From: Lineus longissimus
Taxonomy: Eukaryota; Nemertea; Pilidiophora; Heteronemertea; Lineidae
DNA length: 64,000 nt
Direction of reading: 5' to 3'
Assembly: GCF_910592395.1 (NCBI RefSeq)
Contig: NC_088318.1
Span: 1,240,001 to 1,304,000 of the forward strand
The notes under the pieces were generated by a model, which saw nothing but the letters and a program-made list of their open reading frames with translations, had not been told where the DNA came from and made no database searches. The position numbers and the translations under genes are program-made. Positions within the stretch are counted from its first letter, which is position 1; each line of letters opens with the position of its first letter. Shown here piece by piece: positions 40,685-51,910 of the stretch.

Positions 40685-41973
40685 ACGACGGACGCCACGG
40701 TATGGGATAAGCTCACCTCTGCTAAGAGGTGAGCTAAAAAGGAGAACTTTCCTTACAACCTCACCTTTGTTGACTTGGCAAAAAGAAACAGCAGTGTGAA
40801 GAAATTCCCAGTATTGAAGGAGTTAGGAGGTGATTGGATACTCAACTGTCCACCACGACCATTGGCAGCTGGGACCCATACTCTGATGACTCAGGTTTTT
40901 TCTAACACAGGTCTCTAGTCTCTTTTTGCAGCCTATCAAACTGATTTAGTATTCCAGTCTTCCGTGTCTAATCCACTCTCGCAATCTCCCCTGATTGAAG
41001 ACATCAGCCCACAAGACATTTCCTGACAAACTGATCAACTTGATCTGTCCCGATAGGTTTCTTAGGCTTGTCCCGAACAAACAGAAAATTGAACAAGACG
41101 ATGGACACTGCCGAGGTCCCACATTTCTCAAGCCTATGCTGGTTCCAAATGTTTCATGACATTCTGCCTTTGGTGGAATGTACTCGAGGCTAAGGGATGT
41201 CAAAACCTTGATAGTCAAAATGACCTTGTCTCAGCCCTGTATGATTATGAGCTTGATGAGGAACAAGTCAGAGCACTATCAGAACCCAGGGTCAAGGTGC
41301 TACCGACAGCTACCATAACCTTGTCTTGCCATACAACATGGTTATTTGTAGACGTTGGAAGTTACCCCAACCCCATGTGAGGTCAAAATCTTGAAACAAA
41401 CCACTCCACAATAGCACTCAATTTGGGCCAAGTCAAACCCCTGCTTAACCTTCCCAAACTATGATAATTCAATATTCCCCAAGACGGTAATTAGCTGTGT
41501 CCGACAATAGCTTTTACCTGATCAGCTGAGACCAATCAGCATCATCAACAAAGCGTTTGATCCCGCCATCTCATCATTCTGGAGATAAAACACCTGCTGA
41601 GTGTTACCGTGGCAACCAGCGTCAAACAAGATGACTCAGTCAGGTTCAAAATCTACTAGAATCAGTTTTTATTATGTCATGAGGAGGCTATATGAGGACA
41701 CAGCTTAATAACCGAACTCTAAAGGGTCCAGAAATAGAGATCTATGAAGACACATACCTGCAGGGTCCGTGGCCTGTTTTGCCAATTTCCTCAAAGCTGC
41801 TGCAAAACTGGATGCGCGGGTTGCGTTCATGGCAGAGTTGTTGCCCACTGATGTGATGCTACTGCTAGGCGAGACCTGGCTGAGTGGTGGGACTGTGGCT
41901 GTCGTTCTTGTGACCTTGCTGTTAGCGGGGTTCACCATGGTCAGTGGAGGGGGCTTGGAGCCCTGTGGTAGCC
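27552..41973 (-). CDS. GSE1: Genetic suppressor element 1, eleven coding exons, 5' end not found
   Basis: Exons in transcript order: 41758-41973, 35536-35747, 35076-35239, 34540-34902, 33974-34227, 32664-33662, 32182-32400, 31614-31976, 30297-31508, 28781-28884, 27552-27650. All junctions are GT-AG and all phases agree, giving about 1,400 residues to TGA at 27552-27554; human GSE1 is about 1,217. Family landmarks appear in the vertebrate order: SSFAAALRKLAKQA; STPKRGPP then SPPVVTIAPTP; FPHPAFRFDDP with RYPPEL; a long Arg-Glu helix; LDTSENKLKYLSNIGL; DFAQEFHESVL; GIEVLMESYQRYAEEQ; and the coiled-coil end SLKKCLKHLPE. In mammals GSE1 is a nuclear subunit of the LSD1-CoREST-HDAC1/2 (BHC) co-repressor complex; that role here is by homology. 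The first visible exon enters in phase 1, so at least one upstream exon with the start codon is missing. Confidence 0.92.
28040..28282. repeat. Two-copy tandem duplication, about 129 bp, in the last GSE1 intron
   Basis: CCATCAGCTTACAGAAAGT followed by a TATGATT stretch and CTGACCCAC[G/A]TCCCCTTTAA occurs in both copies, starting near 28070 and 28199. The copies have diverged by several substitutions. Confidence 0.85.
28905..29335 (+). other. Unrecognised open frame within a GSE1 intron (possible TE remnant)
   Basis: A plus-strand frame stays open from about 28915 to 29335 and has protein-like composition (FHFQTADVTVEAFFAEVEV, ADTHRDIVANLLIVND). It includes a zinc-ribbon-like WCHVCQKKLPSSDKWSSFCP followed by AC, i.e. 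C-x2-C and C-x2-C pairs. There is no good start codon, and further fragments downstream to about 29,880 are broken by stops. It lies in the intron between the last two large GSE1 exons on the opposite strand. I do not recognise the family; a decayed mobile-element ORF is the likeliest explanation. Confidence 0.3.
30297..31508 (-). CDS. GSE1: GSE1 large exon with RDSH/His-rich repeats
   Basis: A 1,212-nt exon, phase 1 in and out (404 codons). After a short lead it contains about 200 residues of degenerate repeats of the type DSHxRDSHxxxDxHxRD, e.g. HARDHHSRLDSHGRE, rich in Arg, Asp, Ser and His. It then returns to conserved sequence, RWPGIEVLMESYQRYAE, which begins the C-terminal coiled coil. 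Vertebrate GSE1 has a shorter, unrelated acidic region here. His-rich tracts often go with nuclear-speckle targeting, but that is only suggested. A long antisense open frame over 30768-31343 is a by-product of the repeat. Confidence 0.9.
31614..32400 (-). CDS. GSE1: GSE1 conserved middle exons
   Basis: The exon at 32182-32400 encodes KHRKRNREPSLSPV and TRYNPDDL, matching a conserved vertebrate block (ERSPSPP ... STRYSPDE), and then MGLDAVPMEKKR. The exon at 31614-31976 begins EMAAIRRAVLEETLRRNG, has a basic KRKHER stretch that could act as a nuclear localisation signal, and contains the family motif KDFAQEFHESVLKAT. Both exons are phase 1 in and out. Confidence 0.9.
32664..33662 (-). CDS. GSE1: GSE1 large charged exon with acidic block
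   Basis: A 999-nt exon, phase 1 in and out. The first part is Arg/Glu/His-rich (EEERWRDKERHHVKEERG), followed by PGPPPLVSPKTQE, which aligns with the vertebrate GGPPPLISPKP region. A sequence REKPIKQEGMQ holds a SUMO-consensus IKQE. The end has the acidic block DDELELEEDLDEEEE and the conserved APLDTSENKLKYLSNIGL. Confidence 0.9.
33974..34227 (-). CDS. GSE1: GSE1 Arg-Glu repeat exon
   Basis: A 254-nt exon (phase 2 in, phase 1 out) beginning ATIEEEIRRDQERE. It continues as a nearly pure (RE)n tract of about 40 residues, then LEKLKREQELMMRED. The pattern fits a long single alpha-helix and matches the RERERE tract of vertebrate GSE1. At the DNA level it is a polypurine GAGA/CTCT low-complexity run prone to length change. 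Confidence 0.92.
34540..35747 (-). CDS. GSE1: GSE1 proline/aromatic exons and PVVTIAP exon
   Basis: Three exons. 35536-35747 encodes ISPVSSNTSPRSSTPKRGP and INSPPVVTIAPTPSH, a strong family match. 35076-35239 encodes a Ser-rich stretch with the SUMO-consensus PIGIKQEKPQ. 34540-34902 encodes HPAFMHHTFPHPAFRFDDP, LLERYRMMQPGFLPYPHP and GGRYPPELLQQQ, equivalent to the vertebrate segment before the Arg-Glu tract. Confidence 0.9.
39194..39220 (-). CDS. GSE1: Candidate GSE1 cassette microexon (9 codons)
   Basis: On the minus strand, GGGAATCAG precedes and GTGAGTAG follows a 27-nt segment whose length is a multiple of three. Its phase would be 1-1, fitting between the exons ending at 41758 and starting at 35747. 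Inclusion would add ENGYAGDSD between the KLAKQATDPA and IAREHNP sequences. The donor is strong; the pyrimidine tract is about 25 bp from the acceptor and weak. A chance ORF with splice-like ends is possible. Confidence 0.3.
39600..40740. mobile_element. Pearl/HINE-like non-autonomous element
   Basis: Three core repeats of about 300-315 bp, each containing GACCTCTGTGACCTTG (39716, 40030, 40331), are followed by a (GAC)n microsatellite (about 40604-40694) and then a perfect 11-bp hairpin (AGCTCACCTCT, loop GCTA, AGAGGTGAGCT; 40710-40735). Core tandem repeats, a microsatellite and a 3' hairpin together fit the pearl elements of bivalves and the DINE/HINE group of Helitron relatives. The left boundary is uncertain; a GCTCACCT near 39598 may mark it. 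Confidence 0.65.
40604..40694. repeat. Trinucleotide (GAC)n microsatellite
   Basis: About 85-90 bp of GAC/ACG repeats bordered by GGACGACGG interruptions on both sides. It lies inside the pearl/HINE-like element. The poly-Arg open frames on both strands are artefacts of the repeat. Confidence 0.95.
41758..41973 (-). CDS. GSE1: GSE1 first recognised coding exon
   Basis: A 216-nt exon, phase 1 in and out, preceded by TTGTGTCTTACAG. It encodes LPQGSKPPPLTMVNP, KVTRTTATVPPLSQ and SSFAAALRKLAKQATDPA. The TRTTATV and FAAALRKLAKQA motifs match the extreme N-terminal region of vertebrate GSE1, so only a short piece with the initiator Met is missing. An in-frame ATG (the M of LTMVNP) exists but lies inside conserved sequence. 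Confidence 0.9.
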
Positions 41974-43814
41974 CTGTAAGACACAAGGATAGATGACATT
42001 AGATAAAGAATGTACTCCGACTGTATCCAGAATGAAAGTCAGTGTGGGCAGAAGACTGAAAGGTGCCTGAAAGGAGCCTGAAAATAAGAAAATGGGCATT
42101 ATAACTGCTGAGAATTTTGTAGGAGTAGCACTAGCTGTCATATACAGTATTACAGTAAACCCTCTTTGTCTTCAAATACACCTCAACCCAGGTTCTTTAT
42201 CAGTAGGTTACGAGGGACAGAGCGGTGTCAGGGGATTAGCAGACATTTGATGGCAGTTGAACAACAATAGGTTTAGATCATCACTAATTAGATATGTGCA
42301 CCTGATCCTCATGCATGGATTAACAGATTATCTTTTAATCACTCAAGTGAAAACGGGACAATGAAAAGTGTTCAATACCCAAGCTGTATACCACACCATG
42401 TACAACCTGACTCTCCAACTGCTGACTGGCACCAGAAACGGAAGACCTTGAAGAGTGATGTATGAAACATTTGAATAAGGATCGGTCCTGAAACAAGACA
42501 TTGAACCTGTCACACCTGAAACCAATGGCAACCAATGCAAACATGTGATACTGTGAGTGGTACCCATCACCCTGTCAGAAGGCGTCACAAGGAAAGTATT
42601 TTTAGGCCTTGAAAAAACTTCATCGATATTATCTTACAACTCATGAAATCAGACAAGAAGTCAGTTAATCATCTCGGAGAGACCATGCAGTAGTGGAGTG
42701 TGGCAATGTCAACAAGGACATTATCCACACACTTTGAAGGTGACTTCAGCAGCACCATGGACCGTGAATGCCGAAATGATCACTGAACGTGGATAGATCC
42801 TCTTACAAATTGTACTTAACATTCAGATTGAATCTAACCCGACCCTTGACTGCCATTTGCCTTGTTATGATGTATTGAACGCCCGCCTTCGACAGACAAA
42901 TACTATTCACCATCGTAGGTCAGATATGTGAGACTTCAAGTGATCGATACAATACAACATGTTATTACCGTCCAATCAATGTTGACGATTGAATCGGTGA
43001 GAATCTATTTTTATCATATTGAAGCAGCTTTGTGAGTTAAATCGATACAAACTGCTTCCTCCTGACACACACTTATAAAATCTGCTTTTAAATATCAATG
43101 AGTATGATATGGAGATGACGGACAACAGGCCTGGAATTACATTTTCCTATCATCACTCTACGAGAACTTAGAGTCGAGAATAAACAACTTGGGGAACATA
43201 AATCAACCAGCTTAGTGTGAAGAGAAACCACTCTGACACACAATATGCGAAAGGATCTGAGATAATGAAGCCTGTCCCTTGACATGTACGCTCGGAAGTG
43301 CTGCAGGCAACAAGTGATTTTTGGACTTTGGTGCAGCTGGACGGAGGAGACGGAAGTCCCAACAAGACGAAATTGAGTCAGTGAAATCTTCTCACATCAA
43401 GTTGTTACCAAGGACATTCAATTGGTCAATTATCCACCTACACTTTTGCTTTTCAACGGCGACCAATAAGCAGTCATGGGAACCGAGTCAACCTGTCTCT
43501 TGGATACAGCGAGCCACAAAGACGTTGAAAGGTCACATTCCCAATTAAGTGGTCAGCCACAGCCAGCCCTCAGTCTGGAACGAATCACACAAACCCCAGG
43601 CTAACCTCCTTGGAAACCCTGTACAGTGAAACTAGGGGTCAGGGACAGCAGGGAGGCTGACAATAGCCAAGGACAGCAAGTGGGACACAGACCAGATGGA
43701 AGTGTTGCAGGGGTGGATCAGGTTGACTGAAGGATCAGAGCTGGCCTAATAGAAGCCAGGCATAACAATAACGAGGCAAATGTAAGGTGATTCAGCACTC
43801 AGGACACCTTCTCT

Positions 43815-43990
43815 GACTGTGTGTAACATATGATGTCTTCATATAGGGTGTCCTCGTTAGGAGGGCCGACCATCGCAGATGCTCGTAGTAGCCACGGGAC
43901 ACGGGTTACGCAGCGCTCTGGACACCCTCCACACGGACCTCTCTCTGCGTCTCTGTATAACATATGATGTCTTCGTATATAGGAACGTCC
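43815..43990. repeat. Two-copy direct repeat around TAACATATGATGTCTTC
   Basis: GTAACATATGATGTCTTCAT near 43822 recurs as TAACATATGATGTCTTCGTA near 43957, about 135 bp downstream. Each copy follows a CTCT-rich flank and is followed by ATATAGG. Confidence 0.75.
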
Positions 43991-46900
43991 ACACACCATA
44001 CACTTCATTGATCGACACTAGCATGTTGATGGGTAAATAGCCATCAAAGCAATTATATTAATATGACATTATGAGAGCGTCTGCACCTATTTATCACAAT
44101 AATTGCTGTCAGCAAATGCACAACAGGACAATCAGATAGCAAACCAGTTTTTGTGCCACCAGAAAAGCATCTGTAATAAACACATAAATATGCCGGGCTG
44201 ATCTATCAATGAATATATGACACAGTGGTATACTTGTACCCCCTGTGGTCTGTGTGACACACAGTGGGCACCCGTATTGTCCACTTTCAAACCTCATGGC
44301 ACAAGGTCAACTTGGTCTCATGAAACGAGATCAAGACCTCTGCCTGAGAGGATTAGGACTGAATTAGTATTAATCATGCACCAACGTTTTTATCCCTTTG
44401 TTGAATTGAATGTTTGGTATCAAAGGATGGCCACGCTAACTTATTCTATCGCGCATAGAATATCATGGTGTTGTATATTGCCCAAATCTTTACCTTATTA
44501 GCGTGAGGTCTCTAGTGCGGAATGAGAAGAAGCCATGGGGAGGAGAACCCGGACGAGATGGCCGAGGTAAATCTCTACTTACACCACAACTGAGAGAAAT
44601 CCATTGGATGTGTCCACTGTGAGATCTACCACCACAACAATACCACTTTCCTCCGGGAATGACAACAAATATTTCAACAAACAACATCCGTGTTGAGCGC
44701 AGCAATGGCCACCATAAACACAAATGGTAAGATCATTTCATCGCTCAATGTGGTGGATTGCCTCGGTCTTCCACGTCAAATAGGCCGTAATTGACTTCTA
44801 TGATATCCAGAATTGACGAGGAGAAACAGAGCCAAAGGTGAAATGATCAACTATAATGAGAATCGAATCATAAAAACACGCACGTTCATGTCCACATTCA
44901 CCAAAGCAAGATGTACAGGCGCAGTTAATTCACTCTGATCCTATTGTAATAGACTGAGCGTTTTTATATCGGGGAACGAAGCACTCTTTAAAATGTAATG
45001 TTTGTCCCGTGTAGGCCTATTGAGTCCGTGCCAATACCCCAGGACACCCTGCTGGACTTATCAAACATGCCCAGTGTAATTCGCCCCATTAAACCACTGA
45101 ACAGATATATCCAATTCTCTCAAATCGGAAATACTGTGTAAATTGCCATTGTGTCAGGCAGAAACCAAACAAGGCTACAATAAAAACCCATCAATGAGAC
45201 CAAGTCCCACAACTAAATTTTCAAATAACACGCTCAGGGCTACGTACACAATAACAAAAGGTGGAATATGTCCATAATGTTAGACGATTTATGGGTACTT
45301 GCATTTCATAACCCATTTAGAGAGAGATTGATCTGGCAATAAATATCGCTTTGTTTGGCTTATTTCAAGTGTTTACCATTATGTGTTATGACTGGGTATG
45401 CTAAGGAGAAGGGGTAAGGGTGCTCTGTCATGACAAAGGAAGACCATTGACAACGATGTTAGCCAGTTCTTGCAATGGTAGCCAACCGATCATAGTAAAG
45501 GGGGCAAAGAGAGACACTGACGACTGACTGGACAACAGTCTTGGAAAAGTTGATTGAGGACCCATTGCTAAGTGCACCGATTTGAAAGGACTTGGAACCC
45601 CATGTTAAGTGCCTCGCATGGATACGTCACTGTCACTTTCACACCCAAAAGACCTGTGAAGACTAAGGCAACGATACACAAGCCCCCCCCCCAAAAAAGT
45701 TACATTGACGTGTGCGTTGGGTTTTCAAGTCTCCATTTTAAACATCAAGGCCATTTTGTAATCATGAGGCAGCAGATTTCACTGGCAGTTATGCAAAACC
45801 GGAATGGAATATGACAATGCCGCATTGATCAGAATATCCGGCATGTGGATCGAGATCTGTATCAAATATGCCATGTTTTATTCAAATATTCATTATGAGA
45901 AGTAACAGCTGAGCAAATGATTCTTCGCTATTATCATCTCGATAAAAATGTGTTGTATCGTCAGATGTATGGGGCTAATATTACACTTATTCAAGTGATG
46001 TTGACCGACACAGGGTCAAAGCTACAATCGATACGCACAGAATTGGCTTTCCCAGCACATAGTGGGAAACCAAGGTTTTATACCAATTCATTGCCAGCAG
46101 ATGGATGATGTGAATGTCACAGCTTTGAGGGTAAAGACTCAACATGATATTCGATGAGATATCATTTCTATCAGTCTATGCTTTACAGCCAAAGACTGAG
46201 GGCCGAAAACGCTCACAACACAGAAAGTGGGAACCAGTCCAAGAATGCCACCATTGTTTATGTTTTCAACAGCCAATCAGGGCCAAAAAGTGAAAAGAGA
46301 CAAAGGGTGTAATCTGATTGAAATCTTACCTACTCTGGTCCCAGTACACAATCATTGTCCCAGTGTAAGCCAGCGATACAAAGCCTCATGCCAGATTATA
46401 TAGAATGTTATACAGAGCTGTATTTACAATGGGCTGCTCAACAGCAGGTGGTAGACAATGATGGTGTAATTATGGTAAGGCATTGTCATAAACCAATCTA
46501 CTTGAATATGGGTTCATACCATTCCACCCGGTGGCTATAATCACTAATGCATTCTATCAGTTACTATTCTGCACTTGTGGTGAAACCGTGTTTTGTATCA
46601 TTTCATACCAGATTTGGTGAAAGAATCAAGCTCCTGACTTCAAAATATGACAAGGGTATGGTATGTGAGCTGGGGTAGAAGAACTTCCCTGCACCCTGAA
46701 GCTCCACGTGGTGTATAAAAGGCCCCACCAAAAGCAATTGGCCTGATTTGCTGACACCATGCTTCAGGTCGAATTCCAAACCCACCCATCCCACCCTTTA
46801 ATTCAAAATTCATCTTCCCATTATGTCGGCATTAATCCCCCCAGTTAAGATTCCGTCCCCCAGAATCTATATCCGTCCTCACCCTCCTTTGACGTGCTAT

Positions 46901-47060
46901 GTTTGGCAGGTAATTCCTGCTGCTAATGAGATGGTAAGAGAAGAAGAGCTGGCAACACTATTGTTATCATTGTCAAGGGATGCAGTGAATAAAGCACATG
47001 ACAGGAGGAAGTGACGCTATTGTTATCATTAACGCCCTACGCAGCATCAACCTGCTCCCA

Positions 47061-47125
47061 TTTCACAGGGCAGGTCAGGGCCGTTTCACAGGACAGGTCA
47101 GGGCTGTTTCACAGGACAGGTCAGG
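47061..47125. repeat. 23-bp tandem repeat, nearly 3 copies
   Basis: The unit TTTCACAGG[G/A]CAGGTCAGGG followed by C[C/T]G is repeated in tandem. Confidence 0.9.
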
Positions 47126-50100
47126 AAGAATAAGGTGTGTTCACCAATTATAAGTGATCCAAGAGGATTCCAAGTTGATTCCCACTGTATCCAGTTTCAA
47201 GGGTAATTGCGCCTTGAATTCACTTTATGATCATCTTTAATTCCCCCTCTCAGAGGGTGGGTTTCATCAGGGTTTGGCAAGGGTTGGTCCAAAGGTTAGG
47301 CCAGACTTAATCTGTCATGGGGGGGGGGGGGGCCACATCCACCTTCTAATGGTGGCTTGAGTGAAGCATAGGTCACTATCAAACTCCCGCCGCTCGAGAA
47401 AAATGGAACGTCTGAAGAAGCTGTGACAACTGCCCTGTGATGGAAGTGTTATTGATAACATGGAGGCTTGAACAACTCATGTTCTCCCCTGATGATGTTG
47501 TAATGAAATGCCAACGCATATCACCCTCTTGTTTGTCATCACGCCCTCCAATCAATGTAATGGGTTTACCCTCGATAATTCATGAGATGTGGAAAATGAA
47601 TTAACATGGCTGTTTTATTGATCCCATCGTTTAATTCTGGGTGGTTGGGGTCAGGGCTCTGTTATATCAGGCATGCTGGTCAGATTGCCAGTAATACTAT
47701 TGATACAGTCGAGGTGTTTATACAAGCAAATTACCAGTCGCATAACATTGATTATCGCAGGTCAATCGGCTGATTTCTCTCAGCATCCGTTATTATATTA
47801 TTCCTTTGTTTTGTTCAATGAAAGCGTACATCATTTCAGTTTCTTGTTTGAACCACTGTCGCCCAAACCAGCACACTGTGACATTCTGCTGTCAAAGCTC
47901 GCTTTACTGCTTCAAATTCAGTGAGAAGTACTTGGTCCTCATGGCTTATTTGCCTTAAGAGTATTCAAAATGTACTGAGCATTGAGTGAGATACTGCACA
48001 TTAGCTTTCATTGAGAATCACTGCTAAAGGACGCCAAGTTACCAACGCTCTCATCATACCAAGACCCACACCCAAATGGCCTCCGCTACGCTTACTTATA
48101 CACATTAGACATCTCAGCCAAAGCTCACCCACCTTCCTCCTTGGAAACTATGACTGAAATCTAATGACACAGGTATTGAATGCATCAAACGTATTCAACT
48201 ACACAAAGAAAGCTAAGTAGCAAAATGACTTTTTTTTCCGAATGAAGGATTGATGATACAAAGGAAGAGTAAGATCCATGTTTTACTTCAAAGCTTTTAT
48301 CTTCTGCTTTCTTGACATGTCCTTTTTATCTCCCACAGGATATGAAACCAGGTATCTGGGTTGTCATGGTGACCGTGGATGCTTGGAGGAGGGCCACCTG
48401 GTGGGTGAGGATTGGAATTAGGACTTCTTTTGACAGTACAAGAATGCTAAATTGTGTTTGTGGCAATCTTCAGCATCGGTGTGACTGTAGGTCTGTCTGA
48501 GATACAAGACAAATAGAAGGCCTCATTACCCTATTTCCAGCAAGGTACCTTACATAGAGATTTACTTGCATAGTAAGCCCACATCACAGGTATTTGTAAC
48601 AGCTGGTTCCTGAGCCATCAAGGAAATCACTTACAGGTTCAGTTATGCATTGTTTGTGGCACACACTGTAACACAAGGTGGCACAATACCCTATTATCAC
48701 ATAGGAGGGGGTCCCAGGTTATTCACCAGAGGGTTGATTAGAAGGGACACAAGTGTGCTTAAACAAAAGGTTAATACACATGTGATCAGGATGGCTGATG
48801 ATCTTAAACATACAGGAAATCAAAGGGTAGAACAATATTTGGAGTTAGGTGGAGACGGCATTGAAAGTGGATTGCACTGTTTAACTCCCCTCACAGACAG
48901 AACCACTGGTAATGAGCTATCGCAATATGTGATTAAAAATGGCCGTCATTAAGTATTCATCGCTAGCTTACAGATTATTAAGTATAGTACGACTGTCGCT
49001 GTGATGTTAACCACGAGAAAATCAATACGCTTCATGGCTATAAGAGCTCCGGCGGGCTGATTCACCCTGGTGTTTGATTTGAGCGAACTCTGACACGGCC
49101 TCTTCAATTGATTGGTACATTATTGATGGCCTGCGTATAACGTCGATGTGATCGCACAACATGGGGGTTGAACGTGGCAATCTGATGAGCTGGTGAGAGG
49201 AAAGGATTGCGATTCATCACCGATCATGACCATCAACTTGAAATCATGTAACAGTTGACCCTAGAACAGAAGGTTATCAGAGAACTTCAAACAAAACTAC
49301 ATCTTACAGCAATATGGCCAATCACAAGTTTGATAACAGGCAGCCTCTTATAGATGACTTGCATCATTCAACTAATCAAATTTCCATCAGCACTATCTGT
49401 CAACAGAGATGCAACAGGTTTAGATGGTGAGCAGACGACATTACTTACATGGGGACGGAGGCGAATCCATTCACGGTAGAATCCAACGTTTTATCCAAAC
49501 AGGAAGAAATCAGACAAAGATAATACGAGTCACTTAATCAATGGGTACAAGCGATCAATGAATTCCAATTAAGATTTCGTAAGGTCAGGCAATGTTAAAC
49601 CAACGTCAATGAACATGAAAGCAGCAACTATTCGGAATTCGGGGTACCATCCAATCAATCCAGGTTTTCGTCTCTTTGAATGGAACGCACTCGGCAATGC
49701 CACAGCCGATACCCTAGATCCACCTACAACATCACCACACACTGTTGATAGTACACTTGTATACAACTCCGCTGAGAATGGATGAAAGCCAAGAGATAAA
49801 TCGCAGAAACCCCGACCAGCACTTCACACATACGAATTGATCTAACCCGCCTCCTCGAATTCTGGAGTACTAGAAATCCATACGGGTACACACAGGAGTA
49901 TGGTGCATTTTAAAAACATGGGTTCTCCTACTGTGAGGCACATAAACAAAGAAATGGTACAGACAACATGTCAGCATATTGATCTGTTCAGTGCTAAACC
50001 ACTTGGGCAATACCACTTATGCGGGGAGGTCAAGCGTGTACGCTTCACTTGTAAGCAGACGCCGTTGATTGGGGAACCCTGGTGGCTGGGGTGGGGTTTA

Positions 50101-51910
50101 TTATAGGAAGAATTAAGAGCCAGCAATGGTTTTAATGTTTTTTTGTGGGGAATGGATGCCGAATTGTTTCAAGATGTTTTGCATTCCTGCTACCTGTGTT
50201 ACCTGCGGTAATTGGATCCATCCACAGATGCCCCAGGGCAGACAGGTGGCAGAGGTCAAACTCATTTGCATAAGACTGCAGATGCCGCTGTTGGTGAATA
50301 GTGGCTGAGGTTAGCCTAATGATGCCTGAATGGACGCATGCGAGGTATGGTGCACGAGAGGCTGGGAACAACATGTGGAATTTATACACAACCATGGGTG
50401 AACTAGGGTCCGTTCCAACTCAAGGATGACTGGTGTGCATGCTACACCTAATCAATTTGCAGAAGATTTGATGCACTTCACTGAGAATCTGTGATATCAT
50501 TCAGGAGGAGTATCAGTCGCCGAAGGGTTGTGTGGCTCATCTAATTTTATCTTGTTCAAAGGACATTTTCCCTCGAGCAGCAGCAGCGATGGTTTTTATC
50601 ATGCAGGTTGCAATGGTTGTCAGATAAGTCAGCACATCATGTTTACAAAATGCAAAAGAATCTGCGGCCAATTCAGGTGGCACCTATTCTGAACCCACAG
50701 TTCAACACAATATTGACCCTCAAGCCAGAATTTCATTGCTCAATACTTCCACAATTCATCCCAATCAGTATTTGCATCATAATTACCTCGGGCACTGAGG
50801 ACGAAACCGATTAGCAAGCATAATACTTGCACTAATGATACCGTTACCACCATATTACCAAATTAGAAATCAAGATGGACGGGGTGCGTACCAGTATAAT
50901 TCAATTGATGACTGTTTTAATGGATTTGCTTTCATAATCAGGTTTGTCAGTGAGTAGAATGCAGTGTCTGTTTCGATTAAAACTTTCACCATCATTTCAT
51001 TACATGGCGATGTTGCATTTACAATTCTAATATGTTGCTGACCAAGTATTTTTGAACGGAGTATGTGATCTGAGCTGACATGGTGCAGGTTTTGTTTGCT
51101 CAAGAGATGTTACTCCACCTGGGAACATTTCATCAACATACTTGAGGAGATTGTTCAAACCATACTCTGGACTCATGGTGAATAGATAGACATGACTGAT
51201 GGAGTACTCAAAAGTAAGGAAATACCAGTATTACTCGTATCCTGGCAGTCTGTCATGACCACAGTCATGAGCGGTCAAATCGCGGTCTAGTTCAGACCCC
51301 CTACATTCTTGCCGAGTTCATGACTTTGAAATTCCCCATCAAGGTCAGCACAAAGCCCAGGGTTAAATGCAGCGAGGCTGTCAAATCATTAATTGCAAAG
51401 ATTTTATTGGATTTTGAAATAAATCGATGTTAGGATATATCGAATTGATGATTGATGGGTGTTGTGGCAATCAGTTATCTTGGTGACGGGTGGAATACAA
51501 GTGACACCGGGTCTGCTGGTATTGGTGATGGCGGATGGCTGAGATGGGTAATGGTGCAATGGATCTTCAAAGGCTTGGGTCATTCCCACATTCAGCATGC
51601 TCTTTGGGAGGATCGAGTGTGGCTCGATGATGAGTGAACCAACCCTTGTCATGTTTTACAAGTAACAACTTGGAATCATATGACTGTTGGGCAAATATTC
51701 AACTGCCCTCCAACTGTATCATATCGTCAAGGGAGGGCACTCTGCTTCTTGACAAAATCTCCAGTTCTGGACTACTTCTGTGTGACCAGTCTTGGTTTGC
51801 TTGTAACCTTGTGCAAGTCACTTTTTTAGACTTTAAATCAGGATAACTGATACCTGAGCGAGTCAACCAGACAAGTTGGCAGCAACTACAACCCGGAGTA
51901 CTACCGGGTA

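Larger units (their letters stand above)
35748..41757. other. 6-kb GSE1 intron
   Basis: No standard exon is seen. It holds a candidate 27-nt cassette microexon (39194-39220) and a pearl/HINE-like mobile element (about 39,600-40,740), each listed separately. The rest is AT-rich intronic DNA without recognisable genes. Confidence 0.6.
41974..51910. other. Gene-empty stretch upstream of the GSE1 exon at 41.9 kb
   Basis: About 10 kb with no exon chain on either strand. It is probably part of the first GSE1 intron. It contains a direct repeat near 43.8-44.0 kb, a 23-bp tandem repeat at 47061-47125 and homopolymer G/C runs (45,680s; 47,321-47,333). Confidence 0.5.

Noticed and set aside
40438-40732. 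Poly-arginine open frames on both strands
   Set aside because: They are translations of the (GAC)n microsatellite inside the pearl/HINE-like element.
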